Part shown: positions 7,612 to 13,168 of the stretch, piece by piece
Position numbering within the stretch: the first letter of the stretch is position 1
Layout: each line of letters begins with the position of its first letter
Assembly: GCA_009926035.1 (NCBI GenBank)
Contig: RFPQ01000008.1
Location: 1-13,168, forward strand
Reading direction: 5' to 3'
Length of the DNA stretch: 13,168 nt
Source of the DNA: Betaproteobacteria bacterium
GTDB taxonomy: Bacteria > Pseudomonadota > Gammaproteobacteria > Burkholderiales > Methylophilaceae
Made by a program: the position numbers and the translations under genes
The notes under the pieces: model-generated
Seen by the model: only the letters and a program-made list of their open reading frames with translations
Databases searched by the model: none
What the model was told of the DNA's origin: nothing

Positions 7612-9444
7612 TTATGATTCAGGCTGGATTTCAAGAAGCGTTTCATCTGGTGATACCGACTCACCTTTTGTTACATGAATCGCAACCACAATACCTGAAG
7701 TAGGGGATTGAATTTCATTCTCCATTTTCATAGCTTCAATAACAATTACACTATCTCCAGCATCAACTCTGTCGCCAATCTTGACTTTCACGTCAATAAT
7801 TGTGCCAGGCATAGCTGTAGCAATACAACCCTCGTGATTAGGTCTTGGCCTTACTGTCTTAGATGTATCTTGAGATTGTTTTTTTGAAGTTTTTTTTCCG
7901 TTTGAAACTTCAACTTCATTTAAGGTTTCAACTAAAACTTCTTCCGAAATACCATCTACGGATACATAAAATGGCCGTCTCGCCTCACCGTTGTAACCTG
8001 ACCCTGTTAATTTGATATTGAATGTTTCTCCATGAAGTGTAACGTTAAACTCACTTGGTGCAAATTTTTCAGTGGATGAAAATACATTATCCTTGAGGAG
8101 TAAAGGCTCTGGTTTAATGCTACCTGCATTCCTTTCTTGTAAGAATATCTTGGCAACATCAGGAAACATCGCGTAGGTTAAAATATCTTCATCAGTTTTT
8201 ATAATTTGCTCTGCTTCAATTTTTAGTTCAGGCTCTAAAAGATCAGCAGGTCTGGATGTCAGTGGTTTTTTTTCACCAATAGCCATGGTTTGAATTTTTT
8301 GATTTACTTTTCCGGGCGCTTTTCCGTATTCACCCATGAAATAACTTTTTACTTCGTTAGTAATTGATTTATATCGAACACCTGTTAAAACATTCAAGAC
8401 TGCTTGCGTACCCACAATTTGAGAAGTTGGCGTTACAAGCGGAGGATAGCCCAGATCTTCACGAACTTTAGGAATTTCAAGAAGAACTTCATTCATACGA
8501 TCAAGCGCGCCTTGCTCCTTAAGCTGATTGGATAAATTAGAAATCATGCCACCAGGCACTTGGTTACTTAGGACGCGAGTATCGACACCCGTGTAATCAG
8601 ATTCAAATTGCCAATATTTTTTTCTAACAACCTTTAAATGCTCACTAATCTCTTCAACTTTTTTAATATCAATATCGGTTTTGAAGCCCAAATCCTCTAG
8701 GGCGGCGATCATTGATTCTGTGGAAGGATGGCTCGCGCCTTCTGCAAAGCTTGAATTACATGTATCAATAATATCTGCACCATTTTGGACAGCAGTTAAA
8801 AGATTAATACTTGCTAATCCTGAAGTTGCGTGTGAATGGATATGAATAGGCAATGAAATAGATTTTTTTAATGATGTCACAAGCTCTTTGGTTGCTGATG
8901 GCGTTAAGAGACCTGCCATATCTTTAATAGCTATTGTGTCGCATCCGTAACTTTCCATTTCTTTTGCAAGATTAACGAAATAGGGAATGTCGTGAACAGG
9001 GCTTGTGGTGTAACTTAAAGTACCTTCTGCATGTTTCTTATATTTTTTTACTGATTTAATTGATGTTGTAAGATTTCTTACATCGTTCATAGCATCAAAA
9101 ATTCTAAATACATCGACACCATTATTGGCAGATTGTTTGACAAAGGCATCAACAACATCGTCTGAATAATGACGATAACCTAATAAGTTTTGGCCACGAA
9201 GTAACATTTGTATCCTAGAATTTGGAAGAGCTTTTCTTAAAAGTTTCAAACGCTCCCAAGGATCCTCTTTTAAAAATCTAACACATGCATCGAATGTAGC
9301 TCCGCCCCATGCTTCAATAGACCAAAATCCTAGTACGTCTAATTGTGGGCAAATAGGAAGCATATCTTCAGTGCGAAGTCTGGTCGCAATTTGACATTGA
9401 TGCCCATCTCTTAAAACTAACTCAGTAATATGTATTTTTTTCAT
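7612..9444 (-). CDS. pycB: Pyruvate carboxylase subunit B (OadA-like carboxyltransferase with biotin domain)
   Basis: Carries the biotin and transfers the carboxyl group to pyruvate, giving oxaloacetate. The 610 residues are, in order: a TIM-barrel carboxyltransferase with metal-binding Asp13 (LRDGHQ), His201 and His203 (HIHSHATSG) and the lysine expected to be carbamylated, Lys174 (IKDMAG); a conserved carboxylase domain at about 300-470; a Lys/Ser/Pro-rich linker at about 512-537; and a biotinyl domain with Lys573 in EAMKMEN. The same architecture occurs in the alpha subunit of the Na+-pumping oxaloacetate decarboxylase. However, no membrane beta or gamma subunit is nearby, and an ATP-dependent biotin carboxylase gene sits 6 nt upstream, so two-subunit pyruvate carboxylase (as in Pseudomonas and methanogens) is the better reading. 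Role: anaplerotic supply of oxaloacetate. Confidence 0.9.
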   Translation of the reverse strand: MKKIHITELVLRDGHQCQIATRLRTEDMLPICPQLDVLGFWSIEAWGGATFDACVRFLKEDPWERLKLLRKALPNSRIQMLLRGQNLLGYRHYSDDVVDAFVKQSANNGVDVFRIFDAMNDVRNLTTSIKSVKKYKKHAEGTLSYTTSPVHDIPYFVNLAKEMESYGCDTIAIKDMAGLLTPSATKELVTSLKKSISLPIHIHSHATSGLASINLLTAVQNGADIIDTCNSSFAEGASHPSTESMIAALEDLGFKTDIDIKKVEEISEHLKVVRKKYWQFESDYTGVDTRVLSNQVPGGMISNLSNQLKEQGALDRMNEVLLEIPKVREDLGYPPLVTPTSQIVGTQAVLNVLTGVRYKSITNEVKSYFMGEYGKAPGKVNQKIQTMAIGEKKPLTSRPADLLEPELKIEAEQIIKTDEDILTYAMFPDVAKIFLQERNAGSIKPEPLLLKDNVFSSTEKFAPSEFNVTLHGETFNIKLTGSGYNGEARRPFYVSVDGISEEVLVETLNEVEVSNGKKTSKKQSQDTSKTVRPRPNHEGCIATAMPGTIIDVKVKIGDRVDAGDSVIVIEAMKMENEIQSPTSGIVVAIHVTKGESVSPDETLLEIQPES

Positions 9445-9450
9445 AATTCT

Positions 9451-10869
9451 TTAAATACCTTCATGAGCTGCAATTGCTGCTGATATAGCTGCAGCCATTA
9501 ACTCAGGTGGAAATTGACTTTGATAATTAATAAGCTCTGGATGATCGTCCACAAAACTTGTATTGAAATTCGCTTCTTTAAACTGTTCATTATTCATAAT
9601 TTCTAAATAATAAGGGATTGTTGTTTTAACTCCAAATACAACAATATCATTGAGCGCTCTCTTACCTCGTTGAATCACACTTTCCCAATTCAATGCCCAA
9701 ACGGTGAGTTTTGCACACATAGAGTCGTAATAAGGAGGAATAACATATCCTGTGTATATTGAAGCATCAATTCTTACGCCAGGGCCTCCTGGTGCGTAAT
9801 AACGGGTAATTTTTCCAAATGAAGGCATAAAATCATACTTTGGATCTTCCGCATTAATTCGATATTCAATCGCAAATCCTCGAAATTGAATTTCTTTTTG
9901 CTTGTACTGTAATGAAAGTCCAAAGGCAATTCTGATTTGTTCTTGAACAATATCAATACCGGTGATCGATTCAGTAATGGTATGTTCTACTTGAAGACGC
10001 GTATTCATCTCCATAAAATAAAAATTATTTTCAGCATCTAAAAGAAATTCCACGGTGCCTGCGTTTTCATAATTAACAGCTTTGGCAGCCTTCACTGCAA
10101 GTTCACCTACATAATTTCTTTGAGCGTTGGTAAGCTGAGGAGAGGGTGCAATCTCAATGAGTTTTTGATTACGTCTTTGAATAGAACAATCTCTTTCAAA
10201 AAGATGAACCACATTACCGGAACTGTCAGCGAGAATTTGAACTTCGATATGCTTTGGCGATACGATACATTTTTCAAGAAAAACTTCAGGTTTACCAAAG
10301 GCCTTTGTAGCTTCAGAAATCACTCGATCATAATTAGCAACGAGTTCTTTTTCGTTATTACAGCGTCGAATACCTCGACCACCACCTCCATTAGTGGCTT
10401 TAAGCATAATAGGATAGCCTATGGATGAAACAAGTTTTTTAGCCTCATCAAGACTCTCAATATTGCCTTCGCTACCGGGAATAACAGGGATTGAGGCTGC
10501 AATCATAGCGGTTCTCGCCTGAATCTTATCCCCCATTTGACGAATAATTTCAGCGTTAGGACCAATGAATTTGATATCACGTCTGGCGCATATCTCAGCT
10601 AATTCAGGATTTTCAGATAAAAAACCGTATCCTGGATGAATAGCGTCACATCCTGAAGTGACCGCGATATTAACAATATTGTGAGCATTTAAATAGCCGG
10701 CAAGAGGGTCTGCACCAACATTGTATGATTCGTCGGCCTTTTTGACATGAAGCGCATGGCGATCTGCATCGGAGTATATGGCTACCGAGGTAATACCAAG
10801 CTCAGAACAGGCACGAATAATCCTTACCGCTATCTCTCCACGGTTTGCTATAAGTATTTTTTTGAACAA
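9451..10869 (-). CDS. pycA: Pyruvate carboxylase subunit A (biotin carboxylase)
   Basis: ATP-grasp enzyme that carboxylates the biotin of the partner subunit using ATP and bicarbonate. The 472 residues hold the N-terminal domain (ILIANRGEIAVRIIRAC), the Gly-rich ATP loop GGGGRG at 161-166, ERDCSIQRRNQKLIE with Lys236, the catalytic cluster Glu287/Asn289/Arg291 in EMNTRLQVEH, and Arg337 near RINAEDP. All match E. coli AccC residues. It is about 23 residues longer than AccC (449 aa), with an Ala-rich C-terminal helix (PPELMAAAISAAIAAHEG) that I associate with PycA-type subunits. Pairing with pycB argues against its being the acetyl-CoA carboxylase subunit, which normally sits beside accB. The start is TTG at 10869 with AAGG 8 nt upstream. 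First gene of the - strand operon. Confidence 0.9.
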   Translation of the reverse strand: MFKKILIANRGEIAVRIIRACSELGITSVAIYSDADRHALHVKKADESYNVGADPLAGYLNAHNIVNIAVTSGCDAIHPGYGFLSENPELAEICARRDIKFIGPNAEIIRQMGDKIQARTAMIAASIPVIPGSEGNIESLDEAKKLVSSIGYPIMLKATNGGGGRGIRRCNNEKELVANYDRVISEATKAFGKPEVFLEKCIVSPKHIEVQILADSSGNVVHLFERDCSIQRRNQKLIEIAPSPQLTNAQRNYVGELAVKAAKAVNYENAGTVEFLLDAENNFYFMEMNTRLQVEHTITESITGIDIVQEQIRIAFGLSLQYKQKEIQFRGFAIEYRINAEDPKYDFMPSFGKITRYYAPGGPGVRIDASIYTGYVIPPYYDSMCAKLTVWALNWESVIQRGKRALNDIVVFGVKTTIPYYLEIMNNEQFKEANFNTSFVDDHPELINYQSQFPPELMAAAISAAIAAHEGI

Positions 10870-10924
10870 AGAAAAGCCTTAAGTTTTCAGCGAAAAATCG
10901 CCAAATTAGGGTTAATTTAAGAAA

Positions 10925-10953
10925 ATTATAGCATGTCATTTCTTATATAATAA
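10925..10953 (-). promoter_or_regulatory. Predicted promoter of pycA-pycB-yceF operon
   Basis: On the - strand TGCTATAAT forms an extended -10 element (TATAAT at 10930-10925, TG one base further upstream). A weak -35 (TTATTA, 10953-10948) lies 17 bp away. Transcription would start near 10918, giving a leader of roughly 50 nt before the TTG of pycA. Confidence 0.55.
10946..10951 (+). promoter_or_regulatory. Predicted -10 box of yceD-rpmF-plsX-fabH operon
   Basis: A perfect TATAAT lies 29 nt before the yceD ATG. No good -35 is seen at 16-18 bp (the 17-bp position reads AAATTA). The start point would be near 10958, leaving a leader of about 23 nt. The box overlaps the -35 zone of the opposite promoter. 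Confidence 0.45.
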
Positions 10954-10980
10954 TGATGTCTTTTAACCCGAAATCTATTG

Positions 10981-11472
10981 ATGGAACAGCATATAGACAA
11001 TATTGATTTTTCAAGAAAATCGAGAGAAATTCATGATATAATTCGGCTCTCTGATTTTAAGCGATTACAAGATTTATGCTTAAATCTCGAAGATTCAGTT
11101 GCTTTTGTTTTAAAGGGCTTCGAAAATAAACATAGAGAGCCTTGTTTAGAGCTTTTTATTGAAGGTAAATTGGATTTAATTTGCCAAAGATGTTCAGAAA
11201 AACTAGAGCATAAGATTTTTTTAAAGTCAGGATTCTTAATTAAAGAAGAAACGCAACTCACTGATTTTCAAGTTGATGATCATGCGGATTACGATTTAAT
11301 TGAAAGTAATGCAAAAATGAATGTTTTAAGTCTTATTGAAGACGAAATCATACTTTCTTTGCCAGTAGCACCCAAACATGAAAATGATAGGTGCCACTAT
11401 AAAAAAACTGATGATATGTTAGATCGCATTCATCCGTTTGCTGATTTAAAACAAAAATTATATAAAAATTAA
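10981..11472 (+). CDS. yceD: YceD family (DUF177) protein, 23S rRNA accumulation factor
   Basis: YceD/DUF177 proteins are needed for normal accumulation of 23S rRNA in E. coli and plastids; the mechanism is not settled. The 163 residues show the family's C-x-x-C (Cys68 and Cys71 in [10 protein letters not shown]), a later Cys138 (NDRCHYKK), and the acidic region with [17 protein letters not shown] typical of the family. The cysteine arrangement suggests possible metal binding, which is inference. The start is taken as the ATG at 10981; the TTG directly before it (10978) is in frame but adds only one residue. There is no clear Shine-Dalgarno. It is the first gene of the + strand operon, 14 nt before rpmF, the conserved order yceD-rpmF-plsX-fabH. 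Confidence 0.9.
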   Translation: MEQHIDNIDFSRKSREIHDIIRLSDFKRLQDLCLNLEDSVAFVLKGFENKHREPCLELFIEGKLDLICQRCSEKLEHKIFLKSGFLIKEETQLTDFQVDDHADYDLIESNAKMNVLSLIEDEIILSLPVAPKHENDRCHYKKTDDMLDRIHPFADLKQKLYKN

Positions 11473-11486
11473 ATTTAGGAGTTGCT

Positions 11487-11666
11487 ATGGCTGTTCAGCA
11501 AAATAAAAAATCACCATCAAAGCGTGGAATGCATCGTTCTCACGATTTTTTATCTAATCCACCACTTGCTGTAGAACCAACTACTGGCGAAGTCCATTTG
11601 CGTCATCACGTAAGCCCAACAGGCTATTATCGAGGCAAAAAAGTTATTCAGAATAAATCAGAATAA
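11487..11666 (+). CDS. rpmF: 50S ribosomal protein L32
   Basis: Small protein of the large ribosomal subunit near the peptidyl-transferase entry region. The 59 codons begin [20 protein letters not shown] and contain GEVHLRHH and GYYRGKKVI, an almost direct match to E. coli L32 (57 aa). It has no cysteines, so it is the zinc-free form. It has the best ribosome site in this operon, AGGAG at 11477-11481, 5 nt before the ATG, as expected for a ribosomal protein. The last 15 bases, including the stop codon, form the left arm of a long inverted repeat that ends in the gap before plsX. Confidence 0.96.
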   Translation: MAVQQNKKSPSKRGMHRSHDFLSNPPLAVEPTTGEVHLRHHVSPTGYYRGKKVIQNKSE

Positions 11667-11691
11667 TTCTTTTTAATTATTCTGATTTATT
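11652..11691 (+). terminator. AU-rich stem-loop after rpmF (possible attenuator or terminator)
   Basis: AATAAATCAGAATAA (11652-11666) and TTATTCTGATTTATT (11677-11691) are perfect reverse complements. Two more A-T pairs inside extend the stem to 17 bp with a 6-nt loop (CTTTTT). A pyrimidine-rich run (TCTTTCATT) follows, which could act as a poor U tract. Only two pairs are G-C, so it is a weak or partial intrinsic terminator or an RNA-processing site. It would favour L32 output over plsX and fabH. Confidence 0.45.
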
Positions 11692-11701
11692 TCTTTCATT
11701 A

Positions 11702-11719
11702 CTCTTAAAGCATTAAGAG
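11702..11719 (+). promoter_or_regulatory. Perfect 7-bp inverted repeat overlapping the plsX ribosome site
   Basis: CTCTTAA (11702-11708) and TTAAGAG (11713-11719) flank the 4-nt loop AGCA. The right arm contains AAGAG, the only Shine-Dalgarno-like purine run before the plsX ATG at 11725. As RNA it could hide that site; as DNA it could be an operator. The sequence shows the symmetry; the function is inference. Confidence 0.4.
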
Positions 11720-11724
11720 AATCA

Positions 11725-12756
11725 ATGACAATCACCCTAGCAGTCGACGCAATGGGCGGGGATCATGGTCCCAAAATCACCGTTCCAGCCTCCATTAATG
11801 CGTTAACAAGATATGACCAACTACATATTATTTTAGTTGGTGATAGGGAGCTCATTGAAAAAGAGCTTCAAAAAAATAAGTACACCAACACACGTTTGTC
11901 TGTGCAGCATGCAAGTGAAGTCGTGGAAATGGATGAATCCCCTCAAAGCGCTTTGAAAAATAAAAAAGACTCTTCCATGCGTGTTGCCATTAATTTAATC
12001 AAGGAAGAGAAGGCTCAAGCCTGTGTAAGCGCAGGTAACACTGGTGCACTTATGGCAACAGCACGCTATGTGTTAAAAATGTTACCAGGTATTGATAGGC
12101 CTGCTATTGCATCAAGCTTACCTAGTCAAAAAGGTACAACTTATATGTTAGACCTTGGAGCCAATACAGACTGCACAGCGGAGCATTTATTACAATTCGC
12201 AGTCATGGGCGCCATGCTGGTTAGTTCAGTGACCGGCAATCCTAAGCCTTCTGTAGGACTCTTGAATATTGGCTCAGAAAACATAAAAGGTAATGAAATT
12301 GTTAAAGAAGCAGGTGAGTTACTTCGCCGAAGCCATCTTAATTTCTATGGTAATGTTGAAGGTAATGATATTTTTAAAGGTACAACGGATGTCGTTGTAT
12401 GTGATGGATTTGTAGGAAATGTAGCGCTCAAAACAGCTGAAGGGATTGCTCAATTAATGGGTCGATTTTTAACGCAAGAATTTAAACGTAATTGGATTAC
12501 AAAGGTTATGGCATTTATTTCTTTACTTGTTCTTAATCGATTTAAAAAAAGACTCGACCCCAGAAGATACAATGGAGCAAGCTTTCTGGGCCTCAAGGGT
12601 ATTGTGGTTAAAAGCCATGGTGGCGCAGATAGTTATTCATTCTTTTTTGCAATTCAGACAGCTATTGAAGAGTCAAAAAATAATGTATTAGAAAAAATAC
12701 AAAAACAACTTGATTTAGAAATGCCTTTAGATATTACTTCATCAGAACATATATGA
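11725..12756 (+). CDS. plsX: PlsX, phosphate acyltransferase
   Basis: Converts acyl-ACP and phosphate to acyl-phosphate, the acyl donor for PlsY in phosphatidic acid synthesis; a peripheral membrane enzyme in the cytoplasm. Length is 343 residues, against 356 in E. coli. Family motifs are [10 protein letters not shown] at 7-16, [76 protein letters not shown] and [11 protein letters not shown]. The start is the ATG 58 nt after rpmF, in a gap holding two inverted repeats. A weak AAGAGA lies 4 nt upstream. Its stop overlaps the fabH start (ATGA). Confidence 0.95.
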   Translation: MTITLAVDAMGGDHGPKITVPASINALTRYDQLHIILVGDRELIEKELQKNKYTNTRLSVQHASEVVEMDESPQSALKNKKDSSMRVAINLIKEEKAQACVSAGNTGALMATARYVLKMLPGIDRPAIASSLPSQKGTTYMLDLGANTDCTAEHLLQFAVMGAMLVSSVTGNPKPSVGLLNIGSENIKGNEIVKEAGELLRRSHLNFYGNVEGNDIFKGTTDVVVCDGFVGNVALKTAEGIAQLMGRFLTQEFKRNWITKVMAFISLLVLNRFKKRLDPRRYNGASFLGLKGIVVKSHGGADSYSFFFAIQTAIEESKNNVLEKIQKQLDLEMPLDITSSEHI

Positions 12757-13168
12757 TTTATTCAAAAATTACAGGGACAGGAAGTTATCTCCCTGAAAAA
12801 ATACTAAGCAATCACGATCTTGAGAAAATGTTTGAGACGACAGATGAATGGATTACGACAAGAACTGGCATTAAAGAAAGACATATCGTATCTGCACATC
12901 AATATACAAGTGATTTGGCAGTAGAAGCTTCTAAGCTCGCAATTAGTGCTGCAAGTATTGACGCAAATAAAATTGATCTTATCATCGTAGCAACCACTAC
13001 GCCTGATAAAACATTCCCGAGTACAGCCTGTATTGTTCAAACAAAGCTTGGCTTATCGTTGTGCCCAGCATTTGATATTCAAGCAGTATGTAGCGGTTTT
13101 GTTTATGCGCTTTCAGTTGCAGATAATTTTATTAAAACAGGCGCTGCAAAATGTGTGCTAGTCATTGG
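12753..13168 (+). CDS. fabH: FabH, beta-ketoacyl-ACP synthase III (3' truncated)
   Basis: Starts fatty-acid chains by condensing acetyl-CoA with malonyl-ACP. The first 138 residues are in the window and the frame is still open at its edge. Recognisable are [15 protein letters not shown] at the N-terminus, [16 protein letters not shown] (the CoA-binding Trp/Arg segment), [14 protein letters not shown], and the active-site Cys113 in [13 protein letters not shown] (E. coli Cys112). The catalytic His and Asn lie beyond the end. The ATG at 12753 overlaps the plsX stop codon (ATGA), which implies translational coupling and equal output of the two lipid-synthesis enzymes. Confidence 0.95.
   Translation, partial: MIYSKITGTGSYLPEKILSNHDLEKMFETTDEWITTRTGIKERHIVSAHQYTSDLAVEASKLAISAASIDANKIDLIIVATTTPDKTFPSTACIVQTKLGLSLCPAFDIQAVCSGFVYALSVADNFIKTGAAKCVLVI

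Noticed and set aside
10120..10428. Open frame of about 100 codons on the + strand inside pycA
   Set aside because: It is antisense to well-conserved biotin carboxylase motifs, with no ribosome site and no recognisable protein.
9451..10869. Reading pycA as the acetyl-CoA carboxylase subunit AccC
   Set aside because: accC usually follows accB; here the partner is a carboxyltransferase-biotin subunit and the protein has a PycA-like C-terminal extension.
12804..13040. Cys-rich open frame on the - strand at the window end
   Set aside because: It is the reverse of fabH, which has clear FabH motifs and an ATGA overlap with plsX.

Overview
The window is an ordinary, densely packed stretch of a Gram-negative chromosome. 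By eye it is AT-rich, with GC in the mid-thirties percent. The gene order bamA-ompH-lpxD-fabZ-lpxA-lpxB-rnhB, the yceF/yceD-rpmF-plsX-fabH block and the protein sequences point to a betaproteobacterium. The low GC, very short intergenic gaps and a two-subunit pyruvate carboxylase would suit a streamlined freshwater or marine methylotroph of the Methylophilales (Methylopumilus/OM43 type). That placement is inference; no marker gene here proves it.

Layout. (1) Positions 2-6316, + strand: an envelope-biogenesis operon. It holds a 5'-truncated bamA (outer-membrane protein insertion), ompH/skp (periplasmic chaperone), lpxD, fabZ, lpxA and lpxB (lipid A synthesis plus the competing fatty-acid dehydratase) and rnhB. 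(2) Positions 6305-10869, - strand: read from its promoter end, an operon of pycA, pycB, yceF (Maf) and an RsmI-like methyltransferase. It meets rnhB tail to tail with a 12-bp overlap. (3) About 10870-10980: a divergent control region with two good -10 boxes on opposite strands that overlap each other's -35 zones. (4) Positions 10981-13168, + strand: yceD, rpmF (59 codons), plsX and a 3'-truncated fabH, the start of the usual ribosome/phospholipid/fatty-acid cluster.

How the genes work together. Hydroxyacyl-ACP is shared by LpxA/LpxD (lipid A) and FabZ (chain elongation). FabH starts fatty-acid chains and PlsX delivers them to phospholipids. BamA and Skp assemble the outer-membrane proteins of the same membrane. 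PycA/PycB would supply oxaloacetate from pyruvate and bicarbonate. The 58-nt gap between rpmF and plsX holds two perfect inverted repeats, which together with the divergent promoters are the least explained non-coding structures here.

I found no mobile element, CRISPR array, tRNA, rRNA or clearly novel defence or metabolic system. The findings are modest: regulatory structures, a predicted lipid A acyl-chain shift, an RsmI-like protein lacking the RsmI C-terminal domain, and pyruvate carboxylase genes sitting between yceF and yceD.
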